Under the pieces are notes generated by a model, which ran no database searches, had not been told where the DNA came from, and saw nothing but the letters and a program-made list of their open reading frames with translations. From a bacterium (GTDB lineage Bacteria; Bacteroidota; Bacteroidia; Cytophagales; Cyclobacteriaceae): a DNA stretch of 49,922 nt. Shown here one piece after another: positions 1 to 8,601 of the stretch; positions within the stretch are counted from its first letter, which is position 1, and every line of letters begins with the position of its first letter. Location: positions 1 to 49,922 of the forward strand of contig JANSWY010000031.1 in the NCBI GenBank assembly GCA_024743255.1. The letters are read 5' to 3'. Made by a program: the position numbers and the translations under genes.

Positions 1-351
1 AAGGAGTCCACCATATCCGCCGTAAAGATTCAATTCCTTTTCAGCATCTTGTCCGGGAGGTATACCTAGAAATGTATTGGTGGTTGCCAGGCCATAACCA
101 GCAAGACCGAATATGTAGTTTTTATTGATAATAACACCTCCATATCCTCCTAGTAGAAGAGATCGATCGGTATTAACCATTCCAAATTTGACATCAATAC
201 CGCCAAATCCTTTGATATCATTATCCTTACTCAACAAAGATTTTACTTCGTTGGGGTCATTGCTGTCAACATATTTTTGTGCAAAACAGCCTGCGCTGAA
301 CATTAATAAGACAACAATTACAGCTTGGGTGGTGAACTGTTTAAAATACAT
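1..351 (-). CDS. Small exported protein, 3' end cut by the window edge
   Basis: The minus-strand frame opens at an ATG at 351 and stays open to the window edge (117 codons seen). The N-terminus is a clear signal peptide: a lysine near the start, a hydrophobic run and a cut site after CFA-Q. The mature part is glycine-rich (GGYGG, GLAGYG, GGYGGLL) with alternating hydrophobic residues, which suggests a small outer-membrane or surface beta protein. The start overlaps the last 11 nt of the upstream gene (stop at 341-343), so it is probably translationally coupled as the last visible member of the sigma-factor operon. Family not recognised. The gene is missing from simple ORF lists because it runs off the sequence. 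Confidence 0.75.
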   Translation of the reverse strand, partial: MYFKQFTTQAVIVVLLMFSAGCFAQKYVDSNDPNEVKSLLSKDNDIKGFGGIDVKFGMVNTDRSLLLGGYGGVIINKNYIFGLAGYGLATTNTFLGIPPGQDAEKELNLYGGYGGLL

Positions 352-868
352 ATTTAAATGATATTGCGGCATCCCAGAATGTACCTCTGATATACCTCAT
401 ACCGATATAATTAAAATAAGGTTTCAAATCAAATCCTATAGTAACAGGAACGCTCAACCAACGATACTCGATTCCAGCTATCGCATCTGCGCCCATTACA
501 AAATAACTTTTATCTTCTGTGATGAAGGTGTCGAATGGATCACCAGGTACAATAGTTTTACTCAAATCATCATACCTCTCTAATCCAAAGTGACCTCCAA
601 GGCCATAATAAGCATAGAAGTTTTCGTTAAATGAAAATTCCATTTGCCGGTGTTTCACAAACATGATAGTAAACTGAGCACCTTCATTTCTGCCTGAAAG
701 CATAAACTCCACCGACTCTTCCGGCACTATAAATTTCTTATATGTAACTGCAGAAGTTGTGCCCAATCGTACCCCAGCAGATTGCTCATATCCTTGTGCG
801 TTTACCTGACTAAATATTCCTAGAAATAAAGTCAGGGCAATTAATGTCCTACTAATACTTTGTCGCAT
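341..868 (-). CDS. Exported outer-membrane-like protein, 175 aa
   Basis: The protein starts with a typical signal peptide (MRQSISRTLIALTLFLGIFS, cut near VNA-QG). The rest has short amphipathic strands rich in aromatic residues (FYAYYGLGGHFGLERY, GIEYRWLSVPVTIGFDLKPYF) and ends in a terminal phenylalanine, as small beta-barrel outer-membrane proteins do. Only 2 nt separate it from the preceding gene and it overlaps the next by 11 nt, so it belongs to the sigma-factor operon. I do not recognise a specific family. A small OM barrel is an inference from strand pattern and C-terminus. Confidence 0.75.
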   Translation of the reverse strand: MRQSISRTLIALTLFLGIFSQVNAQGYEQSAGVRLGTTSAVTYKKFIVPEESVEFMLSGRNEGAQFTIMFVKHRQMEFSFNENFYAYYGLGGHFGLERYDDLSKTIVPGDPFDTFITEDKSYFVMGADAIAGIEYRWLSVPVTIGFDLKPYFNYIGMRYIRGTFWDAAISFKYVF

Positions 869-870
869 CG

Positions 871-2016
871 TTAATCCCGATCTGTGAATATGGGTGTTTC
901 TTTGATTGATATTATTAAATCTGCATTATTAGCGATAATATTTACTTTACCTACATTGTCATCCCTTGTGTTCCCTACCATTCCTTCAAGATTTAAATCT
1001 AATTCTCCATCAGAATTTTGATTCTTTCTAAGTGACAACATGTTGTTTGGTATAATCACGCGATCTTCCTGAGCTGCGATGTTTGCACTGAAATAAGATT
1101 GTGGACTCAGTATCAAACTAATATCAGCGGATTTACTATTGATAGATATTGACTTAAAATTAGCATCCACTCTATCCACAAATATCTCACCGTAATCCAA
1201 ATTCAAATCTAAGTCTGAAACTAGAGCATCTACATTCACATCACTAAAATCTCCACTTCCAGAAACCGAAGTAACTTCCTGAATCCTGATCTTATCGTTT
1301 CTTGAATTTAGCTTCAGGGACTTGATATCTCCTAGTGTCATTTCAGAAGAACTACTTTGCACAGAGAGTCTATGTGCATTATTAACAGCAAGTTCAGAAC
1401 CCTTTAGCTTAACCGTCCCATCTTTCATGTTCTTAATCGTACCATTCCCAAATGAAAGATTCACTTCTGACTTACCTTCAAGTGTTCTTGTTCTTAAATC
1501 ACCGTGTGACAAGGTAAGGTCAAGTTTCCCGGAAAAATCGTTTATGAATACATTTCCGAACTTGTTATCAAGTGTAAGATTTACTCCATCCGGTACATAT
1601 ATGGTATAATCAATAGTCACTTTGTTTCTACTGGTAAAACTTTTGGAGTAATCTTCAATGCTGTTAAGCACTGAACTCAATGCTCCTTTCTTTTTATCCA
1701 TATCAGTTTCTACCGTCAAAAAACCTACAGCGTAACTAAAGTCTATCTTCACTTTGTCCATCAGTTTTTCAACGATATCATCAGTTTTACCTGTTGCAAC
1801 TATATCTACAGAAAACTTTGCTGAATCTTTATCCCAGGTGTTGATAATGATCTTACCGTATTTATTGATTACTTCAACATCATCGCCACTCTCAACAGTA
1901 AATGATCTAGTTATATTCTTAGTCAACTTGGTGTCGCCTTTATCTGTTGCAACCGCAAATGCGGAAAACCCAATGACAAAGCTCAAGCATAACATTATAT
2001 CTTTTATTCTCTTCAT
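871..2016 (-). CDS. DUF4097-like exported repeat-strand protein
   Basis: About 381 aa from the ATG at 2016; the frame could open 54 nt earlier, but that start would lie inside the upstream gene, while the ATG at 2016 sits 10 nt after that gene's stop and follows a purine-rich GGAAGA. A signal peptide (MKRIKDIMLCLSFVIGFSAF) is followed by many short beta strands with recurring forms such as LTLDNKFGNVFIND and LDLNLDYGEIFVD. This is the right-handed beta-solenoid look of DUF4097/LiaG-like proteins, often encoded beside sigma/anti-sigma or stress-sensor genes. Its likely place is the periplasm or cell surface. The function is not known; it is probably part of the output or sensing side of the adjacent ECF system. 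Confidence 0.75.
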   Translation of the reverse strand: MKRIKDIMLCLSFVIGFSAFAVATDKGDTKLTKNITRSFTVESGDDVEVINKYGKIIINTWDKDSAKFSVDIVATGKTDDIVEKLMDKVKIDFSYAVGFLTVETDMDKKKGALSSVLNSIEDYSKSFTSRNKVTIDYTIYVPDGVNLTLDNKFGNVFINDFSGKLDLTLSHGDLRTRTLEGKSEVNLSFGNGTIKNMKDGTVKLKGSELAVNNAHRLSVQSSSSEMTLGDIKSLKLNSRNDKIRIQEVTSVSGSGDFSDVNVDALVSDLDLNLDYGEIFVDRVDANFKSISINSKSADISLILSPQSYFSANIAAQEDRVIIPNNMLSLRKNQNSDGELDLNLEGMVGNTRDDNVGKVNIIANNADLIISIKETPIFTDRD

Positions 2017-2026
2017 AGCTCTTCCT

Positions 2027-2563
2027 TTAGTTTTGGAATACTCTTTCCTTTTCCTTCGCTCTTTGTTCATCCTCCTGTAGCTCTTCCAGTACTCTATCCA
2101 AAATTTTCAATTTCAATTGATAGTTTTCAATCATTGCAATAATTACTTCCTCGTTATCTGCATTGTCTTGCAAATCATCTTTCAACTCAGCAAATGCCTT
2201 ATCCAGCTCCTGAATATCTTCAATCATCTTTTCTCCACCAGCCTTAGATTTCGCTATCGACATCTTATGATCTATTTGAGATGTATAAAATGCCTGCGCT
2301 TCAGCCAACTCCGGATTTGATGCAAAAATCAAATTCTCTTCACTACCACCACCTCTGTTAAATATTATGAGTACAATTGAAAAGACCATTAACAAAGCAA
2401 CTGCAGCTGCGATTTTCATCCAGTCAAATCCTTTCTTAGGTTCGGACTCAGCCTTTTGCTTAATGCCATCAGCAATCTCATCCCAGGATAAGTCCAGGTC
2501 CAGATCGTAAGTTTCAAATTCATCTCTGTTACCAGTGACGAATGATTTGAATTTATCTTCCAT
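2027..2563 (-). CDS. Putative membrane anti-sigma factor
   Basis: About 178 aa from the ATG at 2563 (MEDKFKSF), which lies within the last 11 nt of the sigma gene; an in-frame start 21 nt earlier is less likely. The N-terminal ~45 residues are acidic and cytosolic (DLDLDLSWDEIADGIKQK). One transmembrane helix follows (MKIAAAVALLMVFSIVLIIF), then a charged, probably coiled-coil periplasmic tail that is mostly E, K and D. There is no HxxxCxxC zinc motif, so it is not a ZAS-type anti-sigma. The role is inferred from position directly behind and overlapping the ECF sigma gene and from the topology. Confidence 0.65.
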   Translation of the reverse strand: MEDKFKSFVTGNRDEFETYDLDLDLSWDEIADGIKQKAESEPKKGFDWMKIAAAVALLMVFSIVLIIFNRGGGSEENLIFASNPELAEAQAFYTSQIDHKMSIAKSKAGGEKMIEDIQELDKAFAELKDDLQDNADNEEVIIAMIENYQLKLKILDRVLEELQEDEQRAKEKERVFQN

Positions 2564-3116
2564 ATTCCTGATGATTTTCAACATTTAATAGTTTCCGTAA
2601 CTTAATCTTTGCTTTACAATACTGTGACTTAGATGCCGATTCTGATATTGAAAGAATCTGAGCAATTTCTGAATGATCATATCCCTCAAAAACATAAAGG
2701 TTCATTACCATTCTGCATCCTTCACTTAACTGATCCATTTTGGAAAGAATATCACTGATCTGATGTTTTGTAATTTCATCGTCATATGTTTCTTCTTCCG
2801 TATGATCATAACCATCGTCTATATCAACTGTTACAAGTTTCTTTTTCTTAATTGCATTGATACAACGATTCACCACTATCCTCTTAATCCAGGCGCTAAA
2901 CGTACTAATGTTCTCCAGACTATTGAGCTTCGTAAAAGCATCAATAAACGCGTCCTGAAGTACATCCTTTGCCTCATCCTCATCACCCATCATCCTACGG
3001 CAGATATTGAACATAGCCTTAGCATACAACTTATAGAGTTCACGCTGTGCTCGCTGATCTCCCTGTTGACTTTGAACAATCAGGTATTTGTGTATCGATT
3101 GGTGAGATGATTCCAA
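2553..3116 (-). CDS. ECF RNA polymerase sigma factor
   Basis: 187 aa. Region 2 is clear (AMFNICRRMMGDEDEAKDVLQDAFIDAFTKL), followed by the region 2/4 linker and a region 4 helix-turn-helix (YDHSEIAQILSISESASKSQYCKAKIKLRKLL). Lysine- and acid-rich linker sequence separates them, as in group IV sigma factors. The start must be non-ATG: a stop codon directly precedes the TTG at 3116 and no ATG precedes region 2. The gene leads a compact minus-strand operon with its candidate anti-sigma (11-nt overlap), the DUF4097-like protein and two small exported proteins. This points to an envelope-linked regulon that includes its own operon. Confidence 0.9.
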   Translation of the reverse strand: MESSHQSIHKYLIVQSQQGDQRAQRELYKLYAKAMFNICRRMMGDEDEAKDVLQDAFIDAFTKLNSLENISTFSAWIKRIVVNRCINAIKKKKLVTVDIDDGYDHTEEETYDDEITKHQISDILSKMDQLSEGCRMVMNLYVFEGYDHSEIAQILSISESASKSQYCKAKIKLRKLLNVENHQEYGR

Positions 3117-3151
3117 TTACTTGTTTTAAAATTTAGCCTAATGACAAGGTA

Positions 3152-3159
3152 CAAATTTA
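3152..3159 (-). promoter_or_regulatory. -7 promoter element for the ECF sigma operon
   Basis: On the minus strand this reads TAAATTTG, an exact match to the Bacteroidota -7 element TAnnTTTG. It lies about 35 nt before the sigma start, over the stop codon of the preceding methyltransferase gene. I see no good TTG at -33. Such an octamer is expected by chance roughly once per 2 kb per strand at this base composition, so support is moderate. Confidence 0.4.
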
Positions 3160-3765
3160 AAGGTTTCCATGTCGTGAATATTTTTTTGAAAAAATGTATC
3201 CGCCCTTAAAAAGTTTAGTGTCCTTCAATTGAAAACCACAACTTTCAACTACTTCAGTTATATCCTTAAGGTTAGAGCTCTCAAGGTTTGCAAAAACTTT
3301 AAAGAACAAGTGCATCAACCATGAGAGGAATGGTTTGTCATGCTGTTTATTAAAGTCCGTCACTAATAGAATTCCAGAATCTGATTTTAATTCTTTGCTT
3401 AGTTTTTGAAGGACCAATCTGAGATTATCATCATTAAATACATCTAAAAAGAAACTACAAATAATGACGTCATACTTGGTTGTTGGCTCAAAACTTAAAT
3501 AGTCAGCTTTATAAAAAGAAATTGACAGATCAGACTTTCTCTTTCTCGCTTTTTCTAACATCTTTTCGGAAAGCTCGACATAATCTATTCCGCAGTTAGA
3601 TGGAATAGTATTTAATACATTGCCAGTTCCTCCACCAACAATAAGAATATAATCTTCATCTTTAATATCATTAACAAATCCCATCTCGGCAGTTTCCAAT
3701 GTATTTCCAAAGACGACATATTTTATCAAATCATATATCCATGCGATTCGATCGAAATTACTCAT
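3157..3765 (-). CDS. Class I SAM-dependent methyltransferase
   Basis: 202 aa. The N-terminus FDRIAWIYDLIKY resembles the opening of UbiE/COQ5-type enzymes. SAM-binding motif I is ILIVGGGTGNVL, followed by the acidic post-I residue in YVELSEKML; motif II is YDVIICSFFLDVF and motif III GILLVTDFN. It probably methylates a small molecule or lipid. It overlaps the UbiA-like gene by 4 nt (ATGA), so the two are translationally coupled, which suggests a prenylated or quinone-like substrate. The substrate itself cannot be read from the sequence. Confidence 0.8.
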   Translation of the reverse strand: MSNFDRIAWIYDLIKYVVFGNTLETAEMGFVNDIKDEDYILIVGGGTGNVLNTIPSNCGIDYVELSEKMLEKARKRKSDLSISFYKADYLSFEPTTKYDVIICSFFLDVFNDDNLRLVLQKLSKELKSDSGILLVTDFNKQHDKPFLSWLMHLFFKVFANLESSNLKDITEVVESCGFQLKDTKLFKGGYIFSKKYSRHGNL

Positions 3766-4580
3766 ACCAGTACGAACAGAGGCAGATAAAATATTCCATC
3801 TCCAACAATCCTGTATCTTTCGAAGGAGTGAAAAAATTTTTGATTGAGATTGATTACAAAGAGAGTTGCCGACATAATGGCAAATAAAGTTGCTGTGGAG
3901 GTAGGCAATTCAAAAAGAAAGAACAGCGATAATGTGATTGTTATACTAATAAAGAACAAAATGTTAATGACAAGCTTGCTTCGATCTCCCAACAACAGAA
4001 TTAATGAGACAAACCCATCAGCCTTATCGGTTTTATCTTCAAACAATGAAAAGATCATCAGGTTCATTAATGCGATGACCAAAATCTGAAAATACATTAG
4101 AATAATAAAAAGGCTAAACTCCTGATACAATGATAATGGACCAACAAACACACCAAGGCTGTAAAGAAGAGCACTAACTATTTCCTTGTACACAAAACCA
4201 TCCCAAAACCGTACTAGAAGAAAGTATACCATAACCAGTGCTGCGGCAGCTACACCAAAATATACTGTTTGTATTGGCAAATAAAACACCAAGATAGCAC
4301 CAAAGATTAAACACACTACAATTAAACCAAGAAGCACTTTGTAATATCTCTTATGAAATTGATGGCGAAAAGTACTTGGATTATCAATACCTGCTGCATC
4401 AGAGAGATGATCCCAGGTATATATTAGCCATACGGCTACTGCAAGTGTGAGGTAAATCAAAACCGGCACTTCGAGATTTAGATGCCTTGCAATCAGCATT
4501 GAAACCAATACAGCGCCAATCACAATATCCAGAGACAAAGCTCGAAATAGACGATAAAAATGATTTAATTGATTCACCAC
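3762..4580 (-). CDS. UbiA-like prenyltransferase-family membrane protein
   Basis: 272 aa with about eight or nine transmembrane helices. Two aspartate clusters sit where UbiA enzymes bind Mg-prenyl diphosphate: TWDHLSDAAG after helix 2 and FEDKTDKADG after a later helix. The first cluster is a poor match to the usual NxxxDxxxD, so assignment to the family is reasonable but the chemistry is open. The start is a GTG (4580 or 4577); upstream codons reach a stop without any ATG. Coupled by overlap to a UbiE-like methyltransferase. It stands just beyond the terminator of the ATP synthase operon. Confidence 0.65.
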   Translation of the reverse strand: MVNQLNHFYRLFRALSLDIVIGAVLVSMLIARHLNLEVPVLIYLTLAVAVWLIYTWDHLSDAAGIDNPSTFRHQFHKRYYKVLLGLIVVCLIFGAILVFYLPIQTVYFGVAAAALVMVYFLLVRFWDGFVYKEIVSALLYSLGVFVGPLSLYQEFSLFIILMYFQILVIALMNLMIFSLFEDKTDKADGFVSLILLLGDRSKLVINILFFISITITLSLFFLFELPTSTATLFAIMSATLFVINLNQKFFHSFERYRIVGDGIFYLPLFVLV

Positions 4581-4597
4581 TACAATTTAATGTAAAC

Positions 4598-4630
4598 AAA
4601 AAAGGCCCGCAAAATGCGAGCCCTTTTCGT
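4598..4630 (-). terminator. Terminator of the ATP synthase operon
   Basis: An imperfect hairpin (AAAAGG..CGCA / TGCG..CCTTTT, with a one-base bulge and a mismatch) lies 20 nt after the atpG stop. Read on the minus strand it is followed by TTTTTTG, fitting an intrinsic terminator; the A-rich other flank may let it work in both directions. Confidence 0.6.
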
Positions 4631-4650
4631 TAATTTATTCATAATTTCTG

Positions 4651-5547
4651 CTACTCCGATGCCAGTGCTTCTGCACCTCCCACAATTTCCAAAATCTCCT
4701 TGGTAATAGCAGCCTGTCTTGTTCTGTTGTAAGTCAATCTTAATTCCTTCAATAACTCACCTGCATTATCAGTTGCTTTATCCATTGCTGTCATCCTTGC
4801 TCCATGTTCAGAAGCATTAGATTCCAACAAAGCTTTATAAAACTGAATTTTTAGTGATTTCGGAACGATCTCCTTGAATATGAATTCTTTAGTTGGCTCA
4901 AAAATATAGTCCACATTCTTTGAAGATGCCTTTTCTTCAAGGTCCTCTTCAGAAATAGGAGCAACTGGCAAGAATTGTTCTTTTACAAGCACTTGCGTTG
5001 CTACGTTTTTGAACTCGTTATAAACGATTTCTACTTTATCAAAGTAACCGCTTTCAAATTCTTCAAGAATGTATTGACCAGCTTCTCTGGCATTCTCGAA
5101 TGAAAGATCATGTATCAAATGACTGAATCTCTCCACCATTAAGTAATCTCTCTTCTTGAAATAGTCATGAGCTTTCTTACCAATTGGCATGATGATGCAC
5201 TGATCCATATCCATTTGGTATTGGTACTTTTCCTTAATCAATGAAACTGCACCTTTGAAAACTGAACTATTAAACGCCCCACATAGACCTCTGTCAGATG
5301 AAACTACTACAATGAGTACTCTGTTCACGTCTCTCTCCTCTGCGAATGGATTTTCAACGCCTTCAGACATTCCTGAAGTTACGTTAGAAATCACCTCAGA
5401 CATTCTCTGAGAGTAAGGTCTCATTTGTGTAATCTTATCCTGAGCTCTTCTCAACTTAGCAGCTGCCACCATTTTCATGGCTTTAGTGATCTGCTGCGTA
5501 GAAGAAACAGAGGAAATACGGTTCTTTACTTCTTTTAAGTTAGCCAT
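4651..5547 (-). CDS. atpG: F1F0 ATP synthase subunit gamma
   Basis: 298 aa, the usual length. The N-terminal helix MANLKEVKNRISSVSSTQQITKAMKMVAAAKLRRAQ and the C-terminal helix (NRTRQAAITKEILEIVGGAEAL) form the coiled-coil rotor shaft typical of gamma. The central Rossmann-like part contains SSDRGLCGAFN. It is the last gene of the atpB-E-F-H-A-G cluster; atpA ends 11 nt before it. It acts at the inner face of the cytoplasmic membrane, linking c-ring rotation to the catalytic head. Confidence 0.97.
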   Translation of the reverse strand: MANLKEVKNRISSVSSTQQITKAMKMVAAAKLRRAQDKITQMRPYSQRMSEVISNVTSGMSEGVENPFAEERDVNRVLIVVVSSDRGLCGAFNSSVFKGAVSLIKEKYQYQMDMDQCIIMPIGKKAHDYFKKRDYLMVERFSHLIHDLSFENAREAGQYILEEFESGYFDKVEIVYNEFKNVATQVLVKEQFLPVAPISEEDLEEKASSKNVDYIFEPTKEFIFKEIVPKSLKIQFYKALLESNASEHGARMTAMDKATDNAGELLKELRLTYNRTRQAAITKEILEIVGGAEALASE

Positions 5548-5558
5548 TCAGCAAATAC

Positions 5559-7139
5559 TTAGTTTGTGTATCGTTGTGCTACTTCTTTTGCTACTTCAGT
5601 CATAGCGCTTGTAGCTTCATCACTTAATTTTCCAGCTTTTAGGTCAGTAAGTGCTGACTGGTGCTGAGTTTTAAGTAATGACAAATATTCTTTTTCTAAT
5701 TCTTTTACCTTGTTCTCAGGTACTTTATCGAAGAATCCTTTAGTGAATGCGAAGATCGCAGCTACTTGATCCTCTACAGCTACAGGAGAGAACTGAGGTT
5801 GTTTCAACATTTCCTGGTTTACTCTACCTCTATCAATAGTTCTTTGAGTAGCCGCATCAAGGTCAGAACCGAACTTAGCGAATGCTTCTAGTTCTCTAAA
5901 CTGCGCCTGATCAAGCTTCAATGTACCAGATACTTTCTTCATTGATTTAATCTGAGCAGAACCTCCTACCCTTGATACAGAGATACCCACGTTAATTGCA
6001 GGTCTGATACCAGAGTTGAATAGGTTAGTTTCAAGGAATATCTGTCCATCAGTAATTGAAATTACGTTTGTTGGGATATATGCAGAAACGTCACCAGCTT
6101 GAGTTTCAATGATTGGAAGTGCAGTAAGAGATCCTCCTCCTTTTACTTTTCCTTTCAACGACTCAGGAAGGTCATTCATTTGCTGAGCGATTTCATCGTT
6201 ATCGTTCAGTTTCGCAGCTCTTTCTAATAATCTCGAGTGAAGATAGAATACATCACCTGGGTAAGCCTCACGTCCCGGAGGTCTTCTAAGAAGTAGAGAT
6301 ACTTCTCTGTATGCTACTGCTTGCTTAGAAAGGTCATCATAAACCACCAAAGCAGGTCTTCCTGTGTCTCTGAAGTACTCACCAATTGCAGCACCTGTAA
6401 AAGGAGCAAAGAACTGCATTGGAGCAGGATCAGAAGCAGAAGCACTTACAATAACTGTATAGTCAAGAGCACCACCTTTTTCAAGAGCAGCAACGATACC
6501 AGCAACAGTTGAAGCTTTTTGCCCGATTGCTACATAGATACAGAAAACAGGCTCTCCTCTATCGTAAAATTCTTTTTGGTTAAGGATTGTATCAATAACC
6601 ACAGCTGTTTTTCCAGTCTGTCTGTCACCAATAACAAGCTCTCTTTGACCTCTACCAATTGGAATCATCGAGTCAATCGCTTTAATTCCAGTTTGAAGAG
6701 GCTCATTTACTGGCTGTCTGTAGATTACACCAGGAGCTTTTCTTTCAAGAGGCATTTCATAAAGATCACCTTCGATAGCACCTTTACCATCGATCGGGTT
6801 ACCCAATGTATCAACAACTCTACCACACATGCCGTCACCAGCTTTGATAGAAGCAATTGTTCCGGTTCTTTTTACAGTGTCACCTTCTTTTACACCACTT
6901 GAATCACCGAAAAGTACTGCACCTACATTGTCTTCCTCAAGGTTAAGCACCATTGCACTTACACCATTTTCAAACATCAAAAGCTCACCAGCCTGAGCTT
7001 TAGACAATCCGTAGATTCTAGCTACACCGTCACCTACTTGCAATACAGTTCCAATTTCTTCAAGTTCAGCTTCCGTTCTTTGATTAGAAAGCTGCTCTCT
7101 TAATATTGCTGATACTTCATCAGGTCTTACTTCTGCCAT
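5559..7139 (-). CDS. atpA: F1F0 ATP synthase subunit alpha
   Basis: 526 aa, full length. The P-loop [13 protein letters not shown] is near residue 175; the ATPase family signature [30 protein letters not shown] follows, with the catalytic-interface arginine region near [21 protein letters not shown]. Alpha carries the non-catalytic nucleotide sites of the F1 hexamer; beta (atpD) is not in this window, as is common in Bacteroidota where atpDC sits apart. A 44-nt gap separates it from atpH. Confidence 0.98.
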   Translation of the reverse strand: MAEVRPDEVSAILREQLSNQRTEAELEEIGTVLQVGDGVARIYGLSKAQAGELLMFENGVSAMVLNLEEDNVGAVLFGDSSGVKEGDTVKRTGTIASIKAGDGMCGRVVDTLGNPIDGKGAIEGDLYEMPLERKAPGVIYRQPVNEPLQTGIKAIDSMIPIGRGQRELVIGDRQTGKTAVVIDTILNQKEFYDRGEPVFCIYVAIGQKASTVAGIVAALEKGGALDYTVIVSASASDPAPMQFFAPFTGAAIGEYFRDTGRPALVVYDDLSKQAVAYREVSLLLRRPPGREAYPGDVFYLHSRLLERAAKLNDNDEIAQQMNDLPESLKGKVKGGGSLTALPIIETQAGDVSAYIPTNVISITDGQIFLETNLFNSGIRPAINVGISVSRVGGSAQIKSMKKVSGTLKLDQAQFRELEAFAKFGSDLDAATQRTIDRGRVNQEMLKQPQFSPVAVEDQVAAIFAFTKGFFDKVPENKVKELEKEYLSLLKTQHQSALTDLKAGKLSDEATSAMTEVAKEVAQRYTN

Positions 7140-7183
7140 AATATCATTAATTTATGCCTCAACGCAGAGGGCTAATGTTTTAC

Positions 7184-7723
7184 TTATGCGTTTAAAAATT
7201 TTAATTCTAGTTCTCTAAGTTTTGAGCTTACAGTCTCATCAATCTGCTGATCTCCTATTTTGATCTTAAATCCACCAATCACAGAAGGGTCAACAACTTC
7301 AGTCAATTCAACATCTTTTCCAGTAACTGATTTAACCAGTTTCTCAAACTCAGCTCTTGTTTTCTTATCCAATTTGAAAGTAGAGGTAACAGTAGCTTCT
7401 ACCAATCCTTTTACCTTGTTGTAAAGTGATAAAAATGACTTCCCAACCTCGAAAAGGATTGCTTCCCTGTTCTTCTTTACTATGATTTCAAAGATTGAGT
7501 AAGTAAGATCTCCTACTTTGCCTTTGAATATTTTTTCAAGGATAGATAATTTTTTTAGGTGTGGAATGATTGGACTTTTTAGCATCAACTGTAAGTCTTT
7601 GCTTTCTTCACATAGTCCAACGAACAATTCCATATCCTGTTTGGTCTCTTCAAGAACACCACGTTCCTGAGCTAATTCCAAAAGGGGTTTTGCGTATCGT
7701 TTGGCTACTCTTCCGTCAGACAT
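7184..7723 (-). CDS. atpH: F1F0 ATP synthase subunit delta
   Basis: 179 aa, the normal size of the OSCP/delta subunit. The all-helical N-terminal half (VAKRYAKPLLELAQERG) and the C-terminal part (VEATVTSTFKLDKKTRAEFEKLV..VDPSVIGGFKIKIGDQQIDETVSSKLREL) match family signatures. It joins the peripheral stalk to the top of F1. One nucleotide separates its start from the atpF stop. Confidence 0.95.
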   Translation of the reverse strand: MSDGRVAKRYAKPLLELAQERGVLEETKQDMELFVGLCEESKDLQLMLKSPIIPHLKKLSILEKIFKGKVGDLTYSIFEIIVKKNREAILFEVGKSFLSLYNKVKGLVEATVTSTFKLDKKTRAEFEKLVKSVTGKDVELTEVVDPSVIGGFKIKIGDQQIDETVSSKLRELELKFLNA

Positions 7724-7724
7724 A

Positions 7725-8219
7725 TTAGTTAACCTTTACGTCTTTTAAGAATTTATCAACCAATGCTTTTTGAGACTTCTCATCTCCAAGCTTTTCTTTC
7801 AAGATCTTTTCAGCAATCTCGAGAGAAAGTTCACCTACAAGAGTTCTAACTTCAGCCAAAGCAGCTTTCTTCTCATTTTCGATAGTAACTTTTGCATCAG
7901 AAATCATCTTCTCAGAGATTTTGCTTGTTTCAGCTTTAGCTTCTTCTTTAATGTCGTTTGCAGTCTTTAAAGCTTCGCTCAACATCTTTTCTCTTTCCTC
8001 CCTAGCCTCTTGAAGCAAGTACTCGTTATCCGCTTTGATTTGAGCCATCTCTTCTTTCGCATTTTCTGCTGCTTTAAGAGAGTCACCAATCATTGCTTCC
8101 CTTGCTTTTAAAGCACCCATAATAGGTTTCCAAGCAAGTGATCTTAAGATGAAGAATACAATTAGGAAGATCAGAAGTTGCCAAAAGATCAATCCAATAC
8201 CGGGCGTTAAAAGCTCCAT
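7725..8219 (-). CDS. atpF: F1F0 ATP synthase subunit b
   Basis: 164 aa. A short N-terminus and one transmembrane helix (LIFWQLLIFLIVFFILRSLAW) are followed by a long charged coiled coil (ARE/KAE-rich) to the C-terminus, the peripheral stator stalk. It comes after atpE with a 93-nt gap that contains a hairpin, then continues closely into atpH. Confidence 0.95.
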   Translation of the reverse strand: MELLTPGIGLIFWQLLIFLIVFFILRSLAWKPIMGALKAREAMIGDSLKAAENAKEEMAQIKADNEYLLQEAREEREKMLSEALKTANDIKEEAKAETSKISEKMISDAKVTIENEKKAALAEVRTLVGELSLEIAEKILKEKLGDEKSQKALVDKFLKDVKVN

Positions 8220-8265
8220 ATTTTTTTAGTTTTTCTTTGTTATCTGTTGTTTCAAAAATTAAAAT

Positions 8266-8302
8266 AAGGCTTGCCGTTACCTAATGTAAGTCGGCAAACC
8301 TT
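8266..8302 (-). promoter_or_regulatory. Hairpin between atpE and atpF
   Basis: Arms AAGGcTTGCCG (8266-8276) and CGGCAAaCCTT (8292-8302) pair with a single mismatch, and the loop can add a TTAC/GTAA stem. It begins 11 nt after the atpE stop on the minus strand and is followed by a T-rich stretch. It could protect the 3' end of the atpE message or lower transcription into atpF, both of which would favour the excess of subunit c that the c-ring needs. Confidence 0.6.
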
Positions 8303-8312
8303 AAATCGTTTC

Positions 8313-8564
<252 letters not shown>

Positions 8565-8601
8565 TTATATTAATTTATGAAACATTAAAATTCTTAATTG
8601 A

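Noticed and set aside
6321-6902. Two plus-strand frames antisense to atpA
   Set aside because: Ser/Asn/Thr-rich translation is a by-product of the conserved atpA codons; no family signal.
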